Origin: Spartobacteria bacterium
GTDB taxonomy: Bacteria > Verrucomicrobiota > Verrucomicrobiia > Chthoniobacterales > UBA10450
Length of the DNA: 64,000 bases
Direction of reading: 5' to 3'
Assembly: GCA_003134765.1 (NCBI GenBank)
Contig: PLCM01000029.1
Coordinates: 154,891-218,890, forward strand
Below are positions 35,958 to 45,057 of this stretch, piece after piece (position 1 is the stretch's first letter; each line of letters starts with the position of its first letter). The position numbers were made by a program, and so were the translations under genes. The notes under the pieces were generated by a model. That model made no database searches and was not told the origin of the DNA. It was given only the letters and a program-made list of their open reading frames with translations.

Positions 35958-36994
35958 TGACACCCCTCCTGACTGTAAACCTTTTGCGTGTTCTGTTCGT
36001 CACGTTCTGCGCGGCGATCGGCGGCATCGTGACCACGGAAACGCGGGGAAACCCGGTGCCCGGGATCCTGATCGCGGTGGTCTTCGCCTTGATCATTGTC
36101 CTGGTGGATCGCCTCCTCAAAGGCTTTTCGCTGCGCGCATTTTCTTCTGCCACCTTCGGCGTCCTTCTCGGATTGCTCTTTGCGAGTCTATTGATGGCGT
36201 CCGACATTCTGCGTTACCAAAGCGACACCGTGCAATGGGCGGCGCGCCTGGTGGTTTACTGCACGTTCGGCTACCTCGGCATGATGCTCGCCATGCGGAG
36301 CAATCGCGACGAGTTTTCGCTCATCATCCCCTACGTGCGTTTCGCCCGGGAGACGACCCAGCGCGAGCCACTTGTCGTGGACACCAACGTCATCATTGAC
36401 GGCCGGATTGCCGATCTTTGCGCGACAGGTTTTCTCAGTCGCGCCCTCATCGTCCCGCGTTTTGTCCTGGGCGAATTGCAAGCCCTGGCCGATTCACGCG
36501 ACGCGATCAAACGCGAGCGCGGCCGGCGCGGCCTCGACATTTTGAACCAGCTCCAAAAATCGCGTGAGCTGGATCTGACCATTCACGAGACGAGCGGCGA
36601 CGCGGATCTCTCCATTGACGCGCGGCTGGTGAGGACTGCGAAACTTTTGCAGGCGCGGCTCCTGACCAACGATCAGGCGCTCTGCCAGGTCGCCCGGTTG
36701 CAGCAGGTGCCGGCGCTGAACCTGGCCGATCTTGCCCGCGCTTTGCGCCCGAGCGCGGCCGCCGGCGATGAGTTGGAACTGAATCTGGTCAAGGAGGGCC
36801 GGGAGTCGCATCAAGCGGTTGGTTATTTGCCGGACGGGACCATGATCGTCGTCAACCACGCGCGCGCATCTCTGGGGAAGGTGGCCACGGTTGTCGTTTC
36901 CAGTGCGCTGCAAACGGGCGCGGGACGTTTGATCTTCGCGGAAATAAAGCAGAGCAGTTCGTCTGTGGTGACGGATACGACGGCGGCGAGGTAA
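35957..36994 (+). CDS. Membrane-anchored PIN-TRAM domain protein
   Basis: A 345-residue protein resembling Bacillus YacL. Four N-terminal hydrophobic segments (for example ILIAVVFALIIVLVDRLL) are followed by a PIN nuclease domain with acidic residues in VVDTNVIIDGRIADL and LLTNDQALCQVA. A C-terminal TRAM-like part has ELELNLVKEGRESHQAVGYL and GTMIVVNHA. It probably cleaves or binds RNA at the membrane. It shares TGATG with mlaD, so it is translationally coupled to the lipid transporter; a functional link is not known to me. Confidence 0.88.
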   Translation: MTPLLTVNLLRVLFVTFCAAIGGIVTTETRGNPVPGILIAVVFALIIVLVDRLLKGFSLRAFSSATFGVLLGLLFASLLMASDILRYQSDTVQWAARLVVYCTFGYLGMMLAMRSNRDEFSLIIPYVRFARETTQREPLVVDTNVIIDGRIADLCATGFLSRALIVPRFVLGELQALADSRDAIKRERGRRGLDILNQLQKSRELDLTIHETSGDADLSIDARLVRTAKLLQARLLTNDQALCQVARLQQVPALNLADLARALRPSAAAGDELELNLVKEGRESHQAVGYLPDGTMIVVNHARASLGKVATVVVSSALQTGAGRLIFAEIKQSSSSVVTDTTAAR

Positions 36995-37036
36995 GGGCGC
37001 ACCCCATCGGTGGCGGGAAATATCGCGTCGCAACGC

Positions 37037-37855
37037 ATGAAGACTTTCCGCAAACTGGTGAAGTACCTGTTGCCTTTTGGCGCCGTCAAAATCATGCAGA
37101 ATCGGCGTCGTTTGCGCGAGCTGGGTCGGGACGTTAGGCCGGGCGATCTTTGGCGAAGCGAATGGATGCTGCACCTGGCGGAAGTGACCGGGATGGACTT
37201 GTTCCCGCCCGGACAATGGAAGTCACTTCAATGGGTTGTCGATGTAGGCGCCAATGTCGGTCAATGGTCGAGCGCCTTGCTCGACCTGGCTGCGCCCGCG
37301 AAGCTCATCATGATTGAGCCGGGACCGGTGGCCTTCGCGGAGCTTCAAAAAAAATTTGGCAGCCGGGCCGGGATCGAACTGCATAACGTCGCGGTCGGCA
37401 AAGAAAATGGCGTGACCACGCTCCGCATGACACGTGATTCAACCGGTGCTTCGGTTTTGCCGCCGCGGGAGGAGATGCGGGACCTGATCGGCCGAAATTG
37501 GACGGTGGAAACCGAAGTCGAATGTCCGCTCCGCACTCTCGACAATCTGCTCGCCGACCTTCCGGAAATATCCCTGCTCAAGATCGACGTCCAGGGTTAC
37601 GAGAAGGAAACACTCGAGGGCGCGACCCGGACGTTAGCGAAAACGAAATTCCTCCTTATCGAATTGAACTACATGCCGCAATACGAAGGCGGCTCCTGGT
37701 TTGGCGAAATCCACGAGCTGCTGACGCGGACCTACGGTTTCATCCTGGTGGACGCGACCAAACCGCTTCGTTTGAACGGCCGCGCTTCGATGTCGGATGG
37801 GCTCTATGTGAACGCGACGTTTGTCCCTGATTTCGGACAACGAGATTTCGTGTAG
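37037..37855 (+). CDS. FkbM-family methyltransferase
   Basis: A 272-residue SAM-dependent methyltransferase. Motif I is WVVDVGANVGQWSSALLD, the FkbM signature continues in MIEPGPVAFAELQKKFG and VTTLRMTRDSTGASVLPPRE, and SLLKIDVQGYEKETLEGATR is the typical core. Members O-methylate sugars or polyketides; the substrate is unknown. The start at ATG 37037 replaces a longer GTG-started reading from 37010. Confidence 0.88.
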   Translation: MKTFRKLVKYLLPFGAVKIMQNRRRLRELGRDVRPGDLWRSEWMLHLAEVTGMDLFPPGQWKSLQWVVDVGANVGQWSSALLDLAAPAKLIMIEPGPVAFAELQKKFGSRAGIELHNVAVGKENGVTTLRMTRDSTGASVLPPREEMRDLIGRNWTVETEVECPLRTLDNLLADLPEISLLKIDVQGYEKETLEGATRTLAKTKFLLIELNYMPQYEGGSWFGEIHELLTRTYGFILVDATKPLRLNGRASMSDGLYVNATFVPDFGQRDFV

Positions 37856-37874
37856 GCGTGTTTCGTTTGATTCC

Positions 37875-37979
37875 GGGGAGCGCAGGCTGCCAGCCTGCAG
37901 TAGCCGGCAGCTTGCCGGCTACAACTAACGGTGTCTCGGCAAGCTGCCGAGACGAGCAGGCTGGCAGCCTGCGCTCCCC
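37875..37979. repeat. Palindrome with nested hairpins between convergent genes
   Basis: Perfect 24-base arms (37875-37898 and 37956-37979; GGGGAGCGCAGGCTGCCAGC...) enclose two more hairpins, TAGCCGGCAGCTTGCCGGCTA-like and GTCTCGGCAAGCTGCCGAGAC-like. It lies between the FkbM and trpS stops and could terminate both. Its outer GGGGAGCGCA start is shared with the element at 57205-57362. Confidence 0.88.
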
Positions 37980-37991
37980 AAAGAGAAAAAA

Positions 37992-38951
37992 CTACAATCC
38001 CACGGCTGCGCGGACGCGCTTCATTACCTTGCCAGCTTCCTTATTGGCGCGGACGGCGCCCTTTTTCAGCACGGCGTCGATGTAATCCGGATCTTTCAAG
38101 ATTTCTTCGCGGCGTTTGCGCATCGGTTCGAAGTATTCCCAAAGCTTTGCAAACAGCTGTTTCTTGAAATCGCCGTAGCCCGTCCCTCCCTGCTGAAATC
38201 GCTCTCGCATTTCCTCCAGCTCGTTCCTGCCGGCGACGAGAGAGTAAAGCTGGAAGATCGTTGAACTCGCGGGATCCTTTGCCGCGTCGACCGGCTTCGA
38301 ATCCGTCACGATGCTCATCACGCGTTTCCGCGTCTCCTTTTCCTCGCCGAAAATATCGATGGTGTTGCCGTAACTCTTGCTCATTTTCTGGCCGTCAATC
38401 CCGGGCACCGTTTCGGTCGTCTCGCGAATCCGGGGTTCAGGCAGCTTAAAGATGGGGCCGTATTGTTCATTCATCTTCACGGCAACATCCCGCGTAATCT
38501 CGATATGCTGCTTTTGATCTTTCCCGACCGGCACAATGTCGCTGTCGTAGATCAGGATGTCGGCCGCCATCAGCACCGGGTAGGTGAAAAGTCCGGCGGA
38601 GGCCGGCATTCCGCGTGCGACCTTGTCTTTGTAGGAATGCGCGCGCTCGAGCAGGCCCATTGGCGTGACTGTCGAAAGAATCCACGTGAGCTCGGTCACG
38701 GCCGGGACATCCGTCTGAAGGAAAAGCGCGGCGCGCTCGGGATCGAGGCCACACGCCAGAAAATCAATCGCGACGCTGCGGCTATTTTGTCGGAGCGTTT
38801 CCGGGTCGCGCACGCTCGTAAGCGCATGGTAGTTCGCGATAAAATAGAAAGCTTCGCCTTCGGCCTGCAACGCGACCGCCGGCTGGATCATCCCAAAGTA
38901 ATTTCCAATGTGCAGAATGCCGCTCGATTGGATGCCGGAAAGAATGCGCAT
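37992..38951 (-). CDS. trpS: Tryptophanyl-tRNA synthetase
   Basis: A 319-residue class I synthetase that charges tRNA-Trp. The HIGH motif is LHIGNYFGMI, the KMSKS loop is GQKMSKSYGN, and VPVGKDQKQHIEITRDVA and GYGDFKKQLFAKLWEYF are typical. The length is slightly below the usual 325-340. It ends 13 bases from the large palindrome at 37875-37979. Confidence 0.97.
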   Translation of the reverse strand: MRILSGIQSSGILHIGNYFGMIQPAVALQAEGEAFYFIANYHALTSVRDPETLRQNSRSVAIDFLACGLDPERAALFLQTDVPAVTELTWILSTVTPMGLLERAHSYKDKVARGMPASAGLFTYPVLMAADILIYDSDIVPVGKDQKQHIEITRDVAVKMNEQYGPIFKLPEPRIRETTETVPGIDGQKMSKSYGNTIDIFGEEKETRKRVMSIVTDSKPVDAAKDPASSTIFQLYSLVAGRNELEEMRERFQQGGTGYGDFKKQLFAKLWEYFEPMRKRREEILKDPDYIDAVLKKGAVRANKEAGKVMKRVRAAVGL

Positions 38952-39030
38952 GTTGGGGAGGAAGGTTCAACAGCCTGTCCCGAGCGCAAGTCGAATGGAC
39001 GAAGTGCTTCACAGACCTCAGAGCAAGTGC

Positions 39031-39191
39031 GTGTCATCCCGAGCCGCAGAGACGGCGAGGGACCCCTCAAGCGCTCAATCGCTTCCGCGGAACAGGCCGC
39101 TCAAATCGTCATCGAATGCTGGATGTTAGGCGGTAGCAAAAATTGCAACTGCGAGGTCCCTCGGCGCGCTGCGCCAGCCTCGGGATGACAC
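39031..39191. repeat. Palindromic element, TCATCC...CGAGGGA family
   Basis: Imperfect arms GTGTCATCCCGAGCCGC and CAGCCTCGGGATGACACC, with GGCGAGGGACC and GCGAGGTCCCTCGGCG inside. It spans the gap upstream of trpS and reaches the end of the next gene. Related to 14870-14965 and 23607-23692. Confidence 0.8.
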
Positions 39192-39202
39192 CTATTTCCC
39201 GC

Positions 39203-42200
39203 CTACTGCAAATTGTAAACCTCGATCAAACCGATGCCGGTGCCGTTGTTCACGCCCCGAAGAACCGCGGTGTAATTTCCCGGAACGAGCGTGCGCACGA
39301 TCGCCGATTCCAAATCGTTGTTCGGTGGGATCGTGCTCGCTTGAATGTCGTCCTGCTGGACATCTTTCCAATTGTCGTCTGTCGCGATTGTCGTTCCGTT
39401 GCCATCGTGCAATTCCAGGATCGGGTCCTGGAGCGTTCCGCTCACCGGCACCGATGGGCCGAGGCCGCGCACAATCACCTTCGCGGCGCCGCCGCCCGTT
39501 CCTCCGACGATGAATCCGCCGATCATGGCGTTATCGCCCGTGTCTACAAATCCACGGGTGCTGATGTTCGCCAGCTTCGAGTTCGCGGCCTGGTTCAGGT
39601 CGTAAACTTCCACCACCCCAATGCCGGTCGTTTGATTCTTGCCCGCGAGAATCGCCGTGTATGCGCCGGGATTCAAAGTGGCCACCAGCGCGGATTCCAA
39701 GTCGTTGTTCGGCGGAATCGTTGTGGCGCGGATCGTGGCTTCCTGAGATTGCCCGGTTTGATCGTCGGTCTTCCAATTGTCGTTCGTGGCGAGCGTGGAA
39801 CTTCCCTGATGCAATTCCAGAGTCGTGTCCCCCAGCGCACCAGGAACGCCGACGCTGGTGAGCGAAGGACCGAGCCCGCGAATAATGACCTTCTTCGGAT
39901 CGGTGCCGGTGATGATAAAACCGGCGATGAGAACGTTGTTGCCCGTTAACACGCGCATCCGCGTCGAGATATTCAGAAGCTGATCGGGTGGCTTCGTTTG
40001 GAAATTGGAAAGCACGAGATGATTATCGCTGTAGGTCGCGATGAAAGAGCCGGCGCCGTCGGTTGTCGGGAACCGGCTTCCATTGGGCGCGTTGATAAAT
40101 GCGCCCGTGATCGGCGGGCCGGCGGTGAGAACGGTGAAGCTGTCGCCGGGCCCCGGCACGAACCCGTTGATCAAACTCACGTCGAGCGTTCCGCCGAAAG
40201 TAGCCGAGCCGCTTACGTTCATCGTGTCGAATTCTCCCGCCGTATTATTGCGAATGACCATCGAGTAGTGCGCGTCGGCGCCGAGCGCGAGATTGCCGTT
40301 GATGGTCATGTTGTCCGGCCCGGGAATCAAATAACTGCCCGGAACGACGATGATTCCGGCTCCGCTAAGATTGACAGTGCCGCCGCCGCCGGTGCCGGTC
40401 GGAGCTATCGTACCCCGCTGCACGTTGACGTTGCCATTGATCGTGCCGCCCCGGTGAATGATGCCGCCCTGGATCAGGACGCTGTCCGCCGTCATGACGC
40501 TGTCTCCGAGAGATGTCTCACCGCCGGTTTGGATATAACTGTGGCCGCCGGCCACGCTGAAAACTTGCGAAGGATCGAAGTTCGAGATAAATATCGCGCC
40601 CGCGTTGGTGAAATCCGTGGGCGCGGCAAAAGACTCGCCGATCAGTGAGAAGGAGCCCGACTTCGTGTTGTCGACGAAATTCCGCAACCCATCGTTGCTC
40701 GCTTGATCAACGATCTTTGCCCCGGCGCCGAGCGTAAGGTCGGCGGCGTTGTGGACGATATCGGCGCCGTTGAACCGGAGCGTTCCGGTCGCGGACGCAT
40801 TGGAAAAACTCCCGAACACACGAAACACCCCGCCTGTTAATGTCCTGGTCGCGGGATCGAGATTCGTGAGCGGGCCGTTTATGGTGAAAGCAGTCGGGAG
40901 ACTTTGCCCATTGACACTCAGACTGCCGTCGTTGGTGAAGGCGCCGGTGGAGCTGAAATTGTGGTCGGTGAAACTCACGACGCCGGCCGCGAGGTTATGG
41001 GCGAAGTTGCGGAACGCATCGAGACCATTCTGATCGACGATCTTGGCGGTGGGAGAGGTGAGACTAATCGAGCTGGCGTTGTTGACTATGTCAGCGCCGT
41101 TGAACCGGAAGATGACATTCGCGGTGGCGGATTGAAAGGGTTGCAGGCCGATGTTCCCCCCGCTTAACGTTCGTGTCGCGGGGTCGAAGTTCGTGAGCGC
41201 GCCGGTGACCGTGAAGCTGGTATCGAGTCCGTAGTCGGAGAGACCGACGCTGCCGTTGATGGTCAGGTCTCCCCCAGTCACGAAATCCAGGGCCCCCACG
41301 CTCAGGCTCGCGCCGGGCCCGATGGCGGCGAGATGGCGCAACCCATCATTTCCAACTTCGTCGATGATACGACAATTTGAGCCGATGAGACTAATGCTGG
41401 TGTTGGTGCCTCCCAGGGTGACGATATCAGCGCCGTTGAATTGCACTGTGGCCGCTGGTCCCTGCGAAAAGAGAGTCAATCGCGTCATACTCAAGGTGTT
41501 TCCCGAGAAATTGGTGAAATGGCCTAACGAAAGGATCGCATCGGCGCCGCCCGCCCGGGTTTGGACGGTAAACCCGGGAGTCTCGGTGGAATTGTCCCCG
41601 GTCTGATTCTGCAAAGAATTGTCGGTGGTGGTGCCTGTTACCGTCAGGAGGTTTGCACCACCCAATGTTGAGAAATCATTGTCGGTCAGGCCGGCATCGA
41701 TCAGCGTCAGGTTAGAGACGGTCGCGGAAATATCGAGCGTCGCGGCTCCGACGCGCCGGGTGATGATCCGGTCCTCGAAGGTCAGTTTACCGCTTACAGT
41801 CAACCCCATGATCGTCACGTCGAAGAAGTTGTTCCCGGCGTTGTTTGGCACTACGTGCGCAGACACCCAGTGATTAGAGTCGCTCCATGGGCCGGTCGCG
41901 TCCGTCCCCGTCCCGTTGCCCGCGAAGGTCTCGGCAGTGGTTGTCGATCCCGCCTTGAGGTTACAGATGAACTGAAGGCTGTCGGCATAGCCATCGTTGG
42001 AATTGCCGGAGATGCGCGTCATCGTCAGCGTGATCACGACCCGGTTTGTATTCACCGGCACAATTCCGCTGCCGTGTCGCAGGAGCAGACCCGTGGCGTT
42101 GCCGCGGTCTTTCGCCGTGACGTGACCCACAGTGGCGATGCCGAGGCTCGACGTGCCATTGAAAAACGTCGCGCTGAGCCGGGCGTTGTCGTTGTCCGTT

Positions 42201-42595
42201 TGGTATCCTCCGAAGTAACCAAAAAGATCAAAAATTACATTACCCTGGTTGATGTCTGCCGCATTCGCGGAGAGGTCGATGTTTTGGGTCGCCGTGCTGA
42301 CCGCGGCGCCGTTGCCGCCGGCGAAGAAATTATTGCCGCGATCCGACGGTCCGGGATCACCGGGCCCTGGATACCCATTCCCAGCGCTATAGGGAATCAC
42401 CGTGAACGCACTGCTGGTCGTCCAATTTGATACTGAAACATGCGCGCCGGTTGGCGAACCAGCGTCGGCGTCGCCATTTCCGTTCACGATCAAGTTGACG
42501 CCGTACGAGACGGCACCCGCGCGCTGCTGGGTAAGAACCAGGAGTGCAAGCACCGCTACGATCGCAGTCAGCAATCGATGACGGGCGACATGCAT
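39203..42595 (-). CDS. Very large secreted beta-rich surface protein with tandem C-terminal modules
   Basis: A 1130-residue exported protein with a signal peptide near residues 1-28 (RLLTAIVAVLALLVLTQQRAGA). The passenger region has at least three repeats of about 113 residues, each starting FNGADIV and containing a KIVDQ...DGLRNF-like phrase, and a later beta-helix-like segment. The C-terminus carries two copies of a module of about 125 residues (LLNISTRMRV/LANISTRGFV ... IRGLGPSL/VRGLGPSV ... GIGVVEVYDL/GIGLIEVYNL). No anchor motif is evident. Start: TAGGAG ten bases upstream of ATG 42595. Role inferred: surface or matrix structure. Confidence 0.85.
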   Translation of the reverse strand: MHVARHRLLTAIVAVLALLVLTQQRAGAVSYGVNLIVNGNGDADAGSPTGAHVSVSNWTTSSAFTVIPYSAGNGYPGPGDPGPSDRGNNFFAGGNGAAVSTATQNIDLSANAADINQGNVIFDLFGYFGGYQTDNDNARLSATFFNGTSSLGIATVGHVTAKDRGNATGLLLRHGSGIVPVNTNRVVITLTMTRISGNSNDGYADSLQFICNLKAGSTTTAETFAGNGTGTDATGPWSDSNHWVSAHVVPNNAGNNFFDVTIMGLTVSGKLTFEDRIITRRVGAATLDISATVSNLTLIDAGLTDNDFSTLGGANLLTVTGTTTDNSLQNQTGDNSTETPGFTVQTRAGGADAILSLGHFTNFSGNTLSMTRLTLFSQGPAATVQFNGADIVTLGGTNTSISLIGSNCRIIDEVGNDGLRHLAAIGPGASLSVGALDFVTGGDLTINGSVGLSDYGLDTSFTVTGALTNFDPATRTLSGGNIGLQPFQSATANVIFRFNGADIVNNASSISLTSPTAKIVDQNGLDAFRNFAHNLAAGVVSFTDHNFSSTGAFTNDGSLSVNGQSLPTAFTINGPLTNLDPATRTLTGGVFRVFGSFSNASATGTLRFNGADIVHNAADLTLGAGAKIVDQASNDGLRNFVDNTKSGSFSLIGESFAAPTDFTNAGAIFISNFDPSQVFSVAGGHSYIQTGGETSLGDSVMTADSVLIQGGIIHRGGTINGNVNVQRGTIAPTGTGGGGTVNLSGAGIIVVPGSYLIPGPDNMTINGNLALGADAHYSMVIRNNTAGEFDTMNVSGSATFGGTLDVSLINGFVPGPGDSFTVLTAGPPITGAFINAPNGSRFPTTDGAGSFIATYSDNHLVLSNFQTKPPDQLLNISTRMRVLTGNNVLIAGFIITGTDPKKVIIRGLGPSLTSVGVPGALGDTTLELHQGSSTLATNDNWKTDDQTGQSQEATIRATTIPPNNDLESALVATLNPGAYTAILAGKNQTTGIGVVEVYDLNQAANSKLANISTRGFVDTGDNAMIGGFIVGGTGGGAAKVIVRGLGPSVPVSGTLQDPILELHDGNGTTIATDDNWKDVQQDDIQASTIPPNNDLESAIVRTLVPGNYTAVLRGVNNGTGIGLIEVYNLQ

Positions 42596-42851
42596 CAGAT
42601 AATTTCTCCTAGTCTCGGGACGCGGTGGAATACTATCACTCAATTTGCCTGCTGGAAGACAAACCGATGGTGCGTGCCAAGGTTGCGTAATTTGCAATGG
42701 GCAGAATGCAGCTGGGCTGGGGTCCATAATCCTCCGTCTTCTATGCAATGCGGAAAAGTGTGCCTGGAGGGGACATTTTTTTCCGCCTTTCCGCAATGGC
42801 GTTCCCCAAACGCGCTTGCTAGCCCTCGAGCCCGCGGTCAGAGTCGGCCGC

Positions 42852-44855
42852 GTGAGAATTCTTTTTCGTCGTTTCACGCTGGCGAGCGTGATTGTCTTCA
42901 CTTGCTTACTGAGTTCGCAGGCATCGGCCCAAGGTCCGGCCCCGACGCCCTTGTTTTCGCCCGCGCCGGTCTTGAGGCCCGCGCCACCCCTGCCGGATCT
43001 TGCGCTTCCCCACGATCTAACCAAGCCCGATCTCGAGGCGCTGCTTGACGGGCTTATTCCGGCGCAGCTGCAAAGCCGCGACATCGCCGGCGCGGTGGTC
43101 GCCGTCGTCAAAGATGGACAAGTCTTGCTCGCAAAAGGTTATGGCTTTGCCGATTTCGCCGCGAAGAAGCCGGTCGTGGCGGACAAAACCCTGTTTCGCC
43201 CGGGCTCGATTTCAAAGGTGTTTACCGCCACGGCCGTGATGCAGTTGGTAGAGCAGGGGAAACTCGATCTCGACCGGGACATAACCGATTACCTCGACTT
43301 CCCGATTCCTAAAACCTACGCCGAACCAATCACGCTCCGGCGCCTTCTTACTCACACGGCCGGATTCGAAGAGACGCTGAAAAACCTGTTCGTCCCGAGT
43401 GCGCGCGAGATGCGGTCGATCCGCGATTACCTGGTCGCGGCGATGCCGGCCCGGATCTTCCCGCCGGGGCAGGTCCCGTCGTATTCCAACTACGGAATGA
43501 CCCTCGCGGGTTACATCGTCGAACGAATCTCCGGCGAGCCGTTTGAGAAATACATCGCCGCCCACATTCTCGATCCGCTCCGGATGGAGCATTCGAGTTT
43601 TGCCCAGCCACTCCCGGACGCGCTGGCTCCGAACATGTCGCAAGGCTACATCGCGGCGGAACAAGGGCCGCGGACCTTCGAGTTCGTGCCCGCTTCTCCG
43701 GCCGGCGCGCTTTCGGCCACCGCCACGGACATGACCCGCCTGATGCTTGCCCTGCTCGGCGACGGCACCCTCGAGGGTGGGACGATCCTCAAGCCCGACA
43801 GTGTTCGTGTGATGGAAGCCCGGCAATTCGAGCTGCATCCCGATCTTCACGCCATCGGACTGGTCCTGATGGATTACTCGATGAACGGACAGCGCATCGC
43901 GGGACATGGCGGCGACACCATTTATTTCCACAGTGACATGATCCTGATGCCCGAGACGCACGTCGGTCTTTTCATTTCCTATAACAGCGCGGGCGCTCGT
44001 CCGGGAGGCGGGCGCACGGAAGTCATCCGCACGTTCTTAAATCGTTATTTTCCCGAGCCGGTGACGGCGGCGCCGTCGATCGATGTGAAGACCGCGCAAG
44101 CCGATGGGCGGGCGGTGAGTGGCGTTTACAATGGCAGCCGGAGAGGAGAATCGACGCTTTTGAAAGTCGCCGCCGTCCTTGGCCAGGTTTCGGTAAGCGC
44201 GGATCCGGACGGGGTTTTGATCATCGAAGGACTGCAAAATCCGCGGGGTGGATTGAAACGGTGGCGCGAGATCGGGCCGCTTCTTTATCGCGAAGTCGAC
44301 GGGCCGGATCTCATTGCCTTTCGCCGCGACGCGAACGGCGTTGTGACCGATCTGCTGCCATCGGCCCCGATTCAAATGGCGCAACGGGTCACCGGTTTTG
44401 CGAGCAAGAAAGTGTTGGTCCCCGTGTTGGTCGTGAGCCTGGGTCTGCTCGCCACCACGCTAATTCTCTGGCCAATTGCGGCGATCGTTCGCAAGCGCTA
44501 TGGCCGGCCGCTTCTCTCCACGCGGATCGATCGCACGTTTTATTTGCTCTCCCGTCTCGTCTGCCTGCTGGAGATCGGCTTCGTGCTCCTGATTTTGCTG
44601 CCGCTCAGTTTGACGGACAAAAATATCGCGTTCATCGGGGACGGAATAAATCCGTGGTTGAGCACGGCCCATTTGCTTGGCTGGCTCGCGGCCTTGGGCC
44701 TGGGGTTGCTCGCTGTGTCGGCGGTGAGATTCTGGCGAGCGCCGGGTCTGGGCTGGTGGACGCGCGTTCATGCGACCCTGCTCCTGGTCGCCAGCGCGAT
44801 CTTCCTAACGTTCGCATGGTGGACGCACCTGCTCGCGCCATCGCTGAAGTTTTAA
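42852..44855 (+). CDS. Beta-lactamase-family serine hydrolase with C-terminal membrane helices
   Basis: A 667-residue protein. After a signal-like start (FTLASVIVFTCLLSSQASA) comes a class C beta-lactamase/penicillin-binding fold: FRPGSISKVFTATA holds Ser119 and Lys122, SYSNYGMT the Tyr211, and AGHGGDTIYF replaces the KTG box. The C-terminus from about residue 515 has at least three to four hydrophobic helices (PVLVVSLGLLATTLILWPI, LICL-like LVCLLEIGFVLLILLPLSL and on), an unusual anchor for this family. Probably a peptidase or esterase acting in the periplasm. The start is a GTG because no earlier ATG gives a proper signal peptide. Confidence 0.85.
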   Translation: MRILFRRFTLASVIVFTCLLSSQASAQGPAPTPLFSPAPVLRPAPPLPDLALPHDLTKPDLEALLDGLIPAQLQSRDIAGAVVAVVKDGQVLLAKGYGFADFAAKKPVVADKTLFRPGSISKVFTATAVMQLVEQGKLDLDRDITDYLDFPIPKTYAEPITLRRLLTHTAGFEETLKNLFVPSAREMRSIRDYLVAAMPARIFPPGQVPSYSNYGMTLAGYIVERISGEPFEKYIAAHILDPLRMEHSSFAQPLPDALAPNMSQGYIAAEQGPRTFEFVPASPAGALSATATDMTRLMLALLGDGTLEGGTILKPDSVRVMEARQFELHPDLHAIGLVLMDYSMNGQRIAGHGGDTIYFHSDMILMPETHVGLFISYNSAGARPGGGRTEVIRTFLNRYFPEPVTAAPSIDVKTAQADGRAVSGVYNGSRRGESTLLKVAAVLGQVSVSADPDGVLIIEGLQNPRGGLKRWREIGPLLYREVDGPDLIAFRRDANGVVTDLLPSAPIQMAQRVTGFASKKVLVPVLVVSLGLLATTLILWPIAAIVRKRYGRPLLSTRIDRTFYLLSRLVCLLEIGFVLLILLPLSLTDKNIAFIGDGINPWLSTAHLLGWLAALGLGLLAVSAVRFWRAPGLGWWTRVHATLLLVASAIFLTFAWWTHLLAPSLKF

Positions 44856-45057
44856 GCCGCCAGTCAGGCGTCGAACTTCTTCCATAAAGTTACGATAAAT
44901 GGCTCGCTATTTGCATACAGACGGCTACACACGGCTGCAGTAATGAGCGAGCCGATCTTCAAAAAACCCCGCTGAGAAAATAACCGTCATTTTTGAAGAT
45001 TTGCTCACGCCCACGATCCACGCAGCTGTCTTAAAACCCAACAAAAAGAAAAAGATC

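Noticed and set aside
37875..37979. Possible CRISPR repeat-like palindrome
   Set aside because: It is a single nested inverted repeat with no direct repeat and spacer series; no cas gene is present in the window.
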